From positions 12,629,501 through 12,693,500 of the forward strand of contig NC_052028.1 of the NCBI RefSeq assembly GCF_015832195.1: DNA of 64,000 nucleotides, written 5' to 3'. The position numbers and the translations under genes are program-made. Source of the stretch: Motacilla alba alba (Eukaryota > Chordata > Aves > Passeriformes > Motacillidae). The notes under the pieces were generated by a model. It saw only the letters and a list, made by a program, of their open reading frames with translations, did no database searches and was not told where the DNA came from. This document shows positions 1 through 12,300 of this stretch, in pieces (position 1 is the stretch's first letter; the number at the start of each line of letters is the position of its first letter).

Positions 1-121
1 AAACATGTAGATGTGGCACCTAGGGATATGATTTAGTGGTGGACTTGGCAGTGTTAACTCAATGTGTAGGACTCAATGATCTTAAAGCTCTTTTCCAACC
101 TAAACAATTCTATGATTCTGT
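1..121 (+). mobile_element. CR1 LINE 3' end, cut by the window edge
   Basis: The segment has the standard avian CR1 3' untranslated layout: a GTAGATGTGGCACCTAGGGA-like start, then a TTTAGTGGTGGACTTGGCAG block, then ACTCAATGATCTTAAAGCTC, and a TTTTCCAACCTAAACAATTC tail with the terminal ATTCTATGATTCTGT microrepeat. Orientation is + because the tail is at the right. The left end is missing, so its true length is unknown. It is non-coding and dead. Confidence 0.9.
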
Positions 122-351
122 AAACAACTCATCCTGCAGTGCTTGTGCTACACAGCTTTTTGCAGTTCTTGCTTGAGTTTGTTGCTTGACATTTCCAGCA
201 CCAGCCCCAGTGATGCCGATTTTAAAATTACCTTCATCCCTTGTACCCAAACTTCTTAGCTCACTTAGTCTCTACCTTCAGATACCATGAGCTGGTTTCT
301 TTTGCACACTGTATTTTGCTTTTCTATTTTGTTTTGTTGTTGTTTGTTTGG

Positions 352-395
352 TTTTTTTTTTTTTTTTTGGTTGGTTTGGTTTGGTTTTGGTTTGG
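352..395. repeat. Poly-T and TTGG low-complexity tract
   Basis: A 17-base T-run is followed by repeats of TTGG/TTTGG. It is simple low-complexity sequence of the kind that expands by slippage, and it lies about 230 bp after the CR1 end. Confidence 0.8.
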
Positions 396-3289
396 TGTTT
401 TTTAAATTACTTTTATTCTTTTCACAATTTTATTTGAATTGATATTTTTAGCCCTCTTTGCAGTTTCTGGATTTTTCCTGCAGTAGAAGAATAATTTCTC
501 TTATCTCAAGAACACTTCAATGCCACCATCATTGAAGCAACCTCTTGGTTGAACACTATTGTTTTCATGAAAGAGATGTTGAGGAAGAGAGCACTGGAGC
601 AGGGACACCAAAATCCAAGGGGAAGGAGAGAATAAATCAGAGAACTGGGCTGTGAAAAAAAAAAGTAGAGTTAATGAATAAGGCAAAGAAAAGAGGGAAA
701 GAGAGGACATTTCAAAGGACAGAAACAGTGACCAGCCCTTAGTGACTGCAGAGTTGCCTTCAGGTCATTGATCTCATCACTTATCCCTTCTCACCCTTGC
801 ACTTCCCTTGCTGTCTCTTGATCCAGTCACTGATTTCCCTTCTTTCATACCAGGTACAGATTTTGTAAATAGGAAAATGAGATGTCCTGCACATCAATTC
901 ACCTTCTAATAAGTGTGCAGAGAAGCCCACTCAGGCTGAGTCCAAAGCCATTATGGACCAAAGGAGGATCTATCCCCATGCAATTTATGGCATCTCCAAA
1001 TTATTTTACAGGAACTGGCAGCTTCTCAAGTGCCTTAATCCCTCTAGCAGGAGCTTGAAAATTTGTTCTCCTCATACATGAGAGGCCTGTCATCACTGGG
1101 GCAGGAGACCGGTTCATGGCGCTCCTTGTGTGCTAGGAAAGAAGACAGATTTCACTTCTCTGGTTTAAAAGTACTCAGGGCTTCCCTTGGTTTTCCTCCA
1201 TCCTTTGACTTGACGTCTTAGATTTGACTCTTTGACTTTGTCCTGGGGTTTTGTGGCCAATGCCAGTGCACCACTTCTCCCTCAACATTGTTGTTTTTTC
1301 CCCATTGTGGCACCCCAGACCATTGCAGATAATCACAGCTTTCTGTCTAAAGGTGGTTGAAAATTTTTTCATTTGACACAGGTCTTTGCCATAAAAGATT
1401 TTTTCTCCCTTTAAGGAAATAGTGGTTTCAATAGATGTTTACTATCTTTTTGCAAATCTAAAATAAAAGGTAAACGTGGAGATTTTCAATGTATGCTCAC
1501 ACTTTTTTTGCCAGTTTGCCACTTACCTCCCACCTACCAGTTGGAAAACAGAAAAAAAAAACCCCAGCATGTGATGCCAATCTCCACCTATTTTCATATT
1601 TCTCTGTTTTCACATTGTCTCTCTGCATAGCAAAAAGTAGTAAAGAAATACAACTATTTTTATCAGTTCCTCTGACCAAAAGGAAACTTAAGGCTAGTTG
1701 AAACAGCACAAAAATAAATATTCTTGTTCCATTTTGATATTTATAGAAGGAAAAAACACCCAAAAACAATTGCTGCTTTTTTGGGGGTGTAACTTTTAAA
1801 GAAGAGACATTGGTAGCTCTATTTTCCAGATTTCCCTTTTAGTTCTCTTCTGAGTGTTATAGCTACAATAAGGAGAGCAATTCATACATATAGGTGAACT
1901 CCTGTCTGAATGGAGGAGGGCATCTTCCCACCTTCACCCCCTCCTTTCCCCTTTGCTCTGTTGGTTTCTGGGAGACTCACTGAAGCTGCTCCTTGAAGCT
2001 CTGCCAGCTGCTTTGTGCATCTCCAGTCTCCTCCTGCCCCTGCAGCCCTCTCTGCCTGGGGGGCACTTGCTTGCACTCTCACTACAGTGTAATGAAAGGC
2101 ACCCACACTTTGCTAAATGCCACACTTTCAAAAATTCTCAGTTTACCAAGACCTCAAGGGTTTTTTTTTAAAGTCATTGACTTCAGCATAAGCAAAATTT
2201 GCTCTGTCCCTTGGGGCAGAGCTCCAGGTTTGATTATGTGAGACACACAGAAACTTCCAAATGTCTTGGTTTCCTCTGCCCCTTTCCAAAGAGATTTTTT
2301 TCATCTTTACACAGATGGTAGGGACCTCTATATCTGCTGCTTCTCTCACAGTGCTCAGCCAACATCTCCTTCATCTGCTGTACCAAGTGTAGGGAAGGAA
2401 AACATCCGGCACTCTTGCTCCTGGGAAGATAATGGCTCATGCAGCAGTGCTTGCAGCCCACTGAATACTCACTTCCCTGTGGTTTCTGTATCCGTGTTAC
2501 AGGTATGTGATTCCTATCAGACATGTCAGGTGCTCTGTGTCTCTGGAGACAGGAGGGCAGTGGAGGCAGGGTGCTCCTGGAATGCAAATGGACACTGAGG
2601 AAACGGGAATGTGGTTCGTGCCCGCCACAGCAGCCTCAGCAGAGCCGTGGGTGCTGCACCTGCACTGCCCACGGAGCACGGGGCTCTCTGCTCCATTTCC
2701 CCACCCCACTGCTGCAGATGAGGAGAAAGAGGCAAGAAACAAAGTGCTTTTGCACTGTTTACCTCTGCTGATAGTCAGTGTGCAGGTGCAGCGGGGTGAT
2801 TCCAGCCCACCTCGGGGTTGTGCGCTCAGACAAAAAACGATGCTGCAGACAAAACCAGCTCTGCTTTTGCTCCAGTGCTCCCTTTGGAAAGCAAAACCCA
2901 AGCTGCTCTCCTCCCATGGTTACAAATCTCTCTGTGGTTCACAGCCTGCATTTATTCATGACTAGTTTATTCTCACTTGTTCTCATGCCAATGTTGTCCT
3001 TTAGCCTCAATAGCTCTTCTCTAGTGTTTACCCCTCTGACGTTTTTATAAGCAGCAACACATCCCCTCTCAGCCTTTGCTTCCCTGCACTGAAAGCCAGA
3101 TCCTCTACAATCTCTCATGTGACAACATCTCCTTTTTTCAGGACAGTTGCTCAAATATCCAAGGTTTCGTCCCCAAATAATCTCATTTACATTGGTTTAT
3201 CTCACTTTAAAAATATGCTGGTTTTACTGCACTGGGGGCAGGTTCACATGGATGTGTCAGACTTAAGGAAAAATATGTGCTTGGTGTTG

Positions 3290-3375
3290 TGTGTGACACA
3301 AAGGGGGGGTGATGGTGTGTGTGACACAAAGGGAGAGGGGGTGATGGTGTGTGTGAGACACAAAGAAGTTGCTGT
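3290..3375. repeat. Degenerate minisatellite, about 30-bp unit
   Basis: The unit GTGTGACACAAAGGG followed by GGTGATGGT appears twice and is followed by a third, decayed start (GTGTGTGAGACACAAAG). Unit length differs slightly because of an inserted AGAGGG. The surrounding sequence to about 3545 is also rich in GTGTG. Confidence 0.75.
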
Positions 3376-6300
3376 GTGTGAGGAGCGTGCCATGGATGCG
3401 TGTGGAGGGACGCTGTCAGCGGGATCCCGTGCCCGAGACTCCAAAAAGGATTACTCAGTGAGGAGGGGGCGTGGTAAGGAGGATTTTGAGGTGCATGACA
3501 CTGAGAAGGATTAGTCTCTGTGTAAAAAACTGTGTGTGTGTGTGTAGAAGAGAGGGAAGATAAGCGGGTGGGCACGCGTGGCACAGGGAGAGAGATTAGC
3601 CCGGGCGTCTGGGAGCAGGGTGATAAGGAAGGGCTTCATGTGAGAAAGGCAATGTAAAAACCTGGGATTTAACTAATGAAAGGATTTGTGCGTGTTTGTG
3701 TGTGTGCACGGGTGGGACGTGGAAAGGAGGACGTGGGAAGTGCGTGGCAGAAGGGACTTGGGAATGCCGGAGGGGCTCCCTGCACGGCAGGGGTGTGTGT
3801 TCCTGTAGCTGCAGCACCACGGGGTCACTCACAGCCGTGCACTTGTGGGACACAGTGCTGTGTGACCAGTGCTGAGGGGTTACAGAGGGAAGGCCTTGTA
3901 GCATTGCTCTGGCCTGTTACTTAGGCTAAGGAGAAGGGAACTGTGGGAGAGTGACTCAGCTGGAATAGGGGTAGAGAGACCTGAGGGAAGTGAGAGATGT
4001 GAGAGACATGCTGCGTGACTGCCACATGTCCACATCGTGGTGTTTGGTGGTTGGTTGGCTTGGGCTTGTTGTTCCTCACAACTGTGTAAACTGATAACTG
4101 GCTAACTGCTTTAAAAGGCCAGGTTTTTGGCGATAAAGAGCACTCCTTTGCACCTGCCTGGGGTCCCTGTGTCACTCATTATTGCAGCAGTGCTGGGATA
4201 TGCGGAGGGCTCCTGCATCACAGGGACAGGGTCGTGGAAAAAGCCAGCCATGCCCCATGGGTGGGAAGGATTGTGGGGCACTGCTGAGGCTGATAAGGAG
4301 CTGCTCCAGGGCAGGTGACAAAGCAGGGATGGAGCTGAAGCACAGGGACAGATGTGGCTGTACCTGTTGGAGCAGGGAAAGGCGAGCACTGGGGGGGCAA
4401 TGGGGAGTAGACGGCTGAGGGCTGGGACACACTGTGACACTGTGACACATGCCTCTGTGAGCAGGGCAGGACAGAGGACACATGCTGTGCCGAGCAGAGG
4501 TTCTCTGGGTGCAGAGCAAGTGCAAATACACACAGAAATAAGAGTGAGTTTCTCAGGAGACGGAGTTCTGGGAGTGGCTAAACATCCCACCTGCAGCGGA
4601 GCGTGAACGCTGCCAACATTTCCTCTGACCCCAGATTCTCCACCTCTCAGATTCATCGCTGCTGCTCTGCCTCACTGGCCTTGCAGCATCTCTTTGAGGG
4701 GGAAAGAACACTGCCAGCTCTTGTAGAGCAATTTATGATCCAGAGCAGGGGAGGAGGGTTAATTGCATCCCAGAATTTATCTTTTAATGTTCTGCCTTAA
4801 CAGTAAAACTTTTTCCCCTTTTGTTTTTCCCTGGGAAAATCAGGCTGTTTTGTCAAAACCAGCAACCTCCTGCTTTTGATCAGGCCTCAGTTTTCATTTG
4901 AAGGGGAAAAGAAGGTGATGAGAAATTTCAGCTAGCTTTGTTGCCTGTCTTTATTGGATCTGTTCCATTGGCATTAGTTTTGTCTCAGAGATGCTAAAAG
5001 TAAAGCCTACCAAAGCTTTTATGGTAAAATGAACTAAAATAGCTGGGGTGTCTCGGGTAACTTTTCTTCAAACAAATTGATTCTTTGCTTGTCCAATGGA
5101 CCATTTGAATGTTTGCTTTCTGTTTAATGAAAGATCATCAAAAGCCTGGCCAGTTGCTTTGTAACTTTCAAGAATGTAATTTTTTTTAAGGGAGAAGGCT
5201 AAAAACAGAGTAGCTACAATTTGAGATTCCCCTAGGTGTTAGGTGCTGAACAAATATAAGATCTCATGCCTAGAAAATAAAGTGGGAGGCTTCTAACCAG
5301 AAATGAAGAGTCTGTATAAGCACTGAAGAAAATTTCATTTAGAAGCATGCTCCTAAAATATAAATTGTCCATAAAATTGGGTCTTTTTATCTTTCTCAAA
5401 GATCCTCTGTTTTGCAACAAAAGGTATGCCAGTGTGATGCAGGAATAGGACAAGTCTTGTGGCAAAGGTGGCCAACTTTTCCTCCTACATTTTCATTTAA
5501 CTGAGACCCACAGTCCATGCTGCATCCACCTGGCAGAGCCAATGGGAAAAATAACTCCCCTTTGCTCCACTGAGGACTGGAGATGGGGTAAACTTGAATT
5601 GAGATCCACAGAGCTGCTGGTCCAGACCATCCCTGCCCCACAGGGAGAGACTTTCTTGGCCCAGAAAGCAATGCCTGGCAGAAACTCAAAAGCCACCAGC
5701 TGGGCACCCAGTGCCTTGCTGAAAGTCAAGCCATTAGATAAGCCTTGTGCTTTTTAAAAGCTAATAAACCATGAAATCACACAGAGAGAGCCAAACAAAA
5801 GGCATTGGAGGGGGCATGGCTTTGTTCTGGGAAGGTCTCCAGTCTTGCAGGCCAGAGGTCATGTTGTCCTTCTTCCCTCCAGCCCAGGGTGAATCAGCGG
5901 GGGCTGAGGCTGAGCTGTGAGAGGAATTGCAATGCTTTTAGTGCTAAAACCAGTACATGAGTTCTGCTGCAAAGTGCCCACTCAACAGCTGGCCACAAAA
6001 TCCCCGAGCCTGGGGTGAGATGCCAAGTCTGTGTGTGCTCAGGCAGGAGCATCACAGCACTGCAGAGCTGCCCTGTTCTGCTGTCAGCACGTTCCCTCCT
6101 CCAAAAGGATGGGTGAGAGGAGTGAACAGGGACAGGGAGTGCCCTTGGAGCAGGCACCATCCACTGGGGAAGGGCTTTTCACTAGTGAAATGTGAGCATC
6201 CTACTGGAAAAATGCTGCAATGGGCCTGCTCTCCATTGTCTGACAAAGAGCTGTCCATGTGAGGGCACATGGGTGCCACCCCAAAAAGGTTCTGTGTCTT

Positions 6301-9300
6301 TGCACAGGTGGCTGCCTCAGTCTGTCCAGCTGTGAAATTAGGTTAAAAACATTAATGGAGGACAGACTGCCAGGCTTCAGGCAGCGAGGTTTGGAAAAAC
6401 CCATCTTAGATAAAACTTGTCAGCATTGAAGAGGGGGAAAATGTTACTTTTTCCATTCAGAGAGAGGAAAAACAGTGACCCAGATGCCCATGTTCCTCCC
6501 CCACCTGCCAGAAAAAGGAACCTGACCCTTGAATCCCTGAATGCACCTGCACTCAGCCCCCCTTCACACTCTCTTTCATCCTTGTTTTTCTCTTTCAAAG
6601 CTCCAATTGATTTGAAATTTAAATGGCTGCTCTCCCATCAGTGAACCTCAAGCTTGCATCTCCTTTCCCCTGTTCCTCTCTCCCATCCAGCTTTCACAAC
6701 TCCTCAGGTTTCTGTTATTTCCCATCCATTTGCTTTGCTTTTTATTTTTCCAATAAGGATGTCAAGAAAAGTTTCTCGAGGGTCTTTTATCACAAATTCC
6801 TTTTGGTTTCATTCTGAGGAGGACCTGGTGACCTGTGCTCAAGCAGACATGAAGCAAACACACTTTACAAGCAAGCCACAGCTGAGTGCACCCACAAATC
6901 AGGTCCTGGATCCCTGCAGCCTCCTGCAGGAAACATGATGTGTTTCCCACCTGACAAAACTAGACCATAGTTAGACCCAGTGTAATTCTGTTGGCCTCAA
7001 TGTAGTTACCAGGGAAACTATAATCTAGACAACTTTCCTACACGGAAATAAAATTTTTCTTAGCTGTCTTGCTTATACTGCACAGGCTAATATTTCTAAC
7101 CAGGCAGAAAGCTGATAATTTTTCTCAACTCTCTTTACGTGAGAGGTTCAAGAAAAAAAGTTTGCAGGAGGATGCAAGTGGATTATAGCCATGGATTTAC
7201 AGCTGCACCATCAGGGTGGTGCAAGGTGCACATGGACAGAGGTTGATTCTGTCAACCAAACCTGCACATGACCCCAGTTCTTCCAGTGCTCCTCAGGCAA
7301 TGCCAGAAAAGCATCTTTCCTCAGGAGTGCACTGGTAAAATTGTCACAGGAAAAAAGCTTTCAGTATACATTAGCAAAAGCCTAATTTTCAGAGGTTGCA
7401 TGCACCATGTGGCTTCTTTACACACCCAAATCACCTAAAGATCATTCCAACATCTCTTCTTTAAACAGACACAGCAGTCAACTCAGTAATTCAGGCATGT
7501 TTTGGAAATGCCACTGAGGCTCTCAGCTGACATTGCTCTACTGCCAGGAGTAGCAGTGCAGAGGAATGATCCCAACAAACTCTTTGGAAATACCACTGCA
7601 GATGTTCACTGCCATGTTAAATAGACACAGCCACAAAGAATTTCTCTCACAGGGAAATGAATCTTTACTCCAGCAGGAGGGTCAGGAGCTGGAAGTGAAG
7701 GCTACACTGCACACTCCTCTCTGCCACATTCAGCACTGAAAGTGGGTTGCAATACAGGGAGAAGAAAATCACAGCCCTCACAGGTTAGGTAGGACAGTCC
7801 CAGAGGTGTAAAATCACAGGTTTTATATTGCACCTCGGGCTTCCTGTGAACACCAAGAGAAAAAAACCTGTCCCAGGGATGTTTCTTCTTGTCTGTTCTT
7901 CCACACAAAGTTTTTATTTGGGTTCTTCCCACCAATGGCAGCAGCCTCTGCCCTGTCAACCTTCTCCTGTAGCTGGAAGTTCCACCTGCCTTTCCCCCAG
8001 AGGCTTCTGGAATAAATGGTGCCTTAATTAGGTTAATTATACCTTTAGCCATCCATGTGTTCACTTTAGCTGTGCAGTTAGAGTCCAGTACATGGTGTTG
8101 TTTCCCAGTTTTCCTTGTGGGAAGCAAGTCCTGAAGTGTGAAGCTTTCCATGGCTCAGCTGTCTTGCACAACATTCGTTAAATCCAAGGAATGTTTCCAC
8201 TCCTTGAAAAGCTGGTGCTCCTGGTGCCTTTCTGTGCAAGACCTGCCTGTCCCTGGCTGGCAAGTGATCCTGGTTTCATGAACAAATTTCATTAGAGGCA
8301 TTTCTCTGTAATGTCAACAGAAGTGTTGAGCAACACCTGGTGAAAGAGTCTCTGATGCTTGTGAGAAGTGGTACAAATTAGCATCCCCCAGTCTGCTGCT
8401 GCTTTTCTGTCTAAATAATATTTTACAGGTAAAGTTTCTGCTGAGAAGCAGTGGGGTTTTCTCACTAGCTGCCTAAATCATGTCATCAGCTTTGGTTTGC
8501 ACTGAGTGACTGCTTGAGGCAGAACCTGCATCTGTGAGTGCAGTGTCACTGCTCTGCAATGATGAACAACCCCCAGGTTTGCAGGAGCTCCCCTTCCTGT
8601 GCTCTGGTTGGCCTCCCTGCAATTTGCATTTATGCAGAGTGTTTTACATGATCCCTCTTGCTCTCTGCAGCTCACTAGAGAGTCTCTTTCTCCAGCAGCC
8701 TAAAAATTCTCCCAGAATAGAAATCAGTAGGGAAGGTGTTTGCTCACAAGTAGGCACGTCAGGAAGGGATCTCAGTGTTTTCCTAATGTTAAGGATGCTC
8801 TAACATTCTTTGCCCTAAGCCACAACTCCCATTTTCCAGGTTATTTTCTCAGTCCTACAGCAGGATAACTGAGAGGCTCCTGGTGTCTTCACTGGCCTCT
8901 GTGTAGAGTTGATGATGTTTCATCTTTCATTAGCATAAATCTTTACTGTGACATATCAAGCTCTGCAAGTAAAACATCCAGCTGAAAAGCCTTTCCCAAA
9001 GTTTTGCTTTGTATTTTATACCCCCTGTCACTAACATAAAAGGGATTTGGTTGCCCAAAGGTCTTTGAAGAAAAAGATGTGTATCTAAGGTCCCTTTATA
9101 TAGCTGAGGATGTGCTTTGCAGCTTCTCCCACATCTTGGTCCCTTCCTCAGTCCTGTGAGTTTGCTATGGGAGATGATTTTTGTGGGCCCAAGTGCAGCT
9201 TCAGGAGAAGCCTGTGGCTGTAAAAGTCCCCTCTGTCATGCTGATAACATGACACAAATTTCACCTAAGATTTTTTAGGAAAAAATCTCAAGTTCCACTT

Positions 9301-12300
9301 TGTTTGTGCTGAAGGTCTTGCTGGGTAGCCAGGCTGATATTTGGTATCTTGTGTCACGTTCCCAAGGGGCTCCACGTCTACCCACAGGTTTGTGGGAGCA
9401 GTGGTGCAGAGAAGTGTTCTCCCAGTTCCTGCATCCCCACCATTCACATCACTCAGAGGGATGGATGTCTTCACCTCCCACGAGAAGGAACTGGCCTCTA
9501 GAGCTGCTTGCAGCCCTGGTTTAGGCATCTCCCCTTTGCAGAAGCTCCATCTGGGCACCCTGACTGGATGCACTTCATGTAAACTGTTTGTTCCACCACC
9601 CACGGCGAGCAACTCGCACAGAAGTTCCACCAGAGACCATAAAACTGCAAACCATAGGTCCAGATCTCACCATCTGTCACACTTCTGCCTCCCTGCTCCC
9701 CAGACAACACAGTCTCCCACTGAGTTTAAAAGATCTCAAGCTTAAACTTGTTTGTTTGGGATTTTCCACAAAACCTGGTGCTCTGAGGCACTGCAGAAAT
9801 CAAAATGTTGTAACTCTTATCATTTATTGCCCTCGCAGTGCAGACAGCATTAAAGCTGTTCTAATGAGAGGGAAGAAATGGTAATATTCCCCCTGACATT
9901 AAGTAGCTCTGAACAAAGCTATGAGCACAATGGAATGGAACATTAATGTGAAAAGGGAAAATAAAAACCTTATAGACATGACTGTAGCAAAGAGCCACCA
10001 AGGGAGGCACTTAAGGCCACAAAAACCAGCACTCTCAGATGTCAAAGGATCTTGTCATTCTGCACCAAACTCAGCCCTTGCTGAGATGTTAAATATGTTT
10101 CAAAACCATTGGTGCTTTCACAGACCTCAGGTGAACACAATGTGCAACCAGGTAGCACAGAAGGGTTGAGCTCTAGGGCTTAATCCTTGTGTGCTGAGTA
10201 GTTTGTTGGGTTTGTGCCTTTCTCTCCTCTTCCCAGAAAACTAAAGGCTCCAGTGACTGCAGAAGGGGTGGCACTTTTGGGGCAGCGACAGCACATGTAG
10301 GTTTTGGAGCATCTGCTTTGCTAACTCAGCAGATACCTGTGATGTAGCCCTGAAAGTGCATAGAAAATGTGAAGATTTATAAATAATGTGTCAGCTAATG
10401 GGTTTAGGTACCTCTTGCCTCTTCCAGCCCCCAAGGACATGATGCTCTTTCCTGTGTGTGAGAGGTTCTCTTTGAAGGATCTTTGTCCTTGGTAAGTGTA
10501 ACGTTCTGCAGACAGTTTCAAGACAGGCCCTTACAAAATCCCCACCAGAACCTGAGGCCTGCACTGAAGTCTGAGGCTTTAATGTCTATGAACCAATATA
10601 ATGTATTAGGGAAAGAAGAGAACCTATTGAAGACAAAATGTACTTCATCTGCAGCAAGACCTTCTCTGTGTGACACATTTGCTTTCTGTCCCTGCTTATC
10701 TTCCCCCCTCCCACTCCTCACTCCCCTCTTTCTACTGTTTTAATAATTCAGCACTTACAGCCCAGAATTAAATGCTGTGGTGAACAGAGAGGTGTGCTGT
10801 ACACTCTATTAGCATGCTGGTGCTCTGTTCTTTCCCTCTGTTGTTCGTGTTTCCAAGCAGAATCCACACCATGATCCTGTACTCAGTTTCCCTTGTACAG
10901 CCCTGTCTTCAGAAGGACCAATATAATACAAAAGGCCATCTAATAAAAAAGCAGAAGGAAAATTGGTTCCACCCTCATTCCTCATCTCCTTTTACAACAT
11001 CGCTGTCGCTTTTCCATTTGTAGTAATCTTGCTTTAATATTTATGTCTCTGCTTCAGACACAGAGAGTTCAATGAGGACAAATGATGAGTTCTCAATTTC
11101 ATTGTGGAGGGTTAGACGAGAGCAGGGAACTCTGGTCTTCCTGAGTCCATGGGTCCCATGGGAACATCCATCTGCAGCTGGGGGCCCTATGAGGGATCAC
11201 TTCTTCCCTCTAGAGTGGCTGCAGGGCAGCTCGAGGTGAGGGTTGTGGGGTAAGAGAGTTCAGCTGCTTGTGCAGAGCTCCTGCTGCTCCAAGGGAGCCC
11301 AGCGCAGCAGCATTTTCTGCTGGGTTCTTTCTGGACACAGCAAAAAGACAGACTGCCCAGCAGACCTAACAACAGTGTCAGACAGTTCTGGCACATCTGT
11401 AAGCCAAGCCATTCAATGATTCTAGGGTTTTCAAAGACAAAACGTGCTGCAAAAGGCTCTCAGAAGGCTGTGTCTCAAATGAGTTTGTTAGCTGTCCCCC
11501 AGAAAGAAGCCAGACTGGCATGGAGGAAAACACTCCCATTTAAACAGTGAGACAAGGTGGAAAGGTCAAATCTTTTATTAGAGCTGGAAAATGCAGAGTT
11601 TTTTTCTAGACACCAGAGCCCTTTTGCACATCTTTTCTGTTTTTAAGTTATGAAAGCAGGGGGTGCTGCGGAAAAGCTGTGGCTCTGCTATGGGACACTG
11701 GAGGGATGAAGGCAGTAGACAAGAAGAGCCTTACACAGCTTGAGAAGATGGCATCAGTGCTTCCAGCTCAGAAAGGGGTCATACTTTGGGTCTGTATGAG
11801 CACAGTGCAAAAGTCAGCCTCTGACCAAAGGGACTGGGACAGATGGGCTCAGAGAAAAGCAGCAAAGATCCAAACCATGATTAAATAACAAACCTGACAC
11901 AGAGATGGCAATGGACCCATTTCTCCTTACACATAATCTGATCTGTTAACCACAGGACCCTCATTAACCAAACTGTCCCTATTAGAATAATAATCTAATT
12001 CTACCCACAGAAGAAATGAGACCCTCTTAAGGATGCTTCTGATCTCACTGTCTTCTGCATAGGGATTTGCATATAATTCCTATTAAAAGTGATCAGAAAT
12101 AGTTTGTGTTGACTGTAAACCCTTCAATATATTTAATTCTTGGTTGTATGTGACTCAACAAAGTATTAGCAACCCCAAAGCTGCTAAAACACTTTTAAAA
12201 ACAAATAAAGGAAGCAAGTAGAATCTTGACACAAACATCATCATTTTCCTTCTTTCCTTATTTCAACAAGTTCAGTGACCTCATTAAGACCCTTGATATT

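Noticed and set aside
2507..2965. A 152-codon + strand open frame in intron 2
   Set aside because: Long frames occur in all phases here on both strands, which indicates low stop density from composition and not coding. It matches no GRIA1 exon.
4111..4656. A 181-codon minus-strand open frame
   Set aside because: It overlaps several other frames on both strands in GC-richer intron sequence. No domain is recognised and the composition is that of a chance frame.
11660..11890. Possible old CR1 fragment (GACTGGGACAGATGGGCTCA then GAGAAAAGCAGCAAAGATCC)
   Set aside because: The resemblance to CR1 is short and patchy. Without an alignment it is not enough to call.
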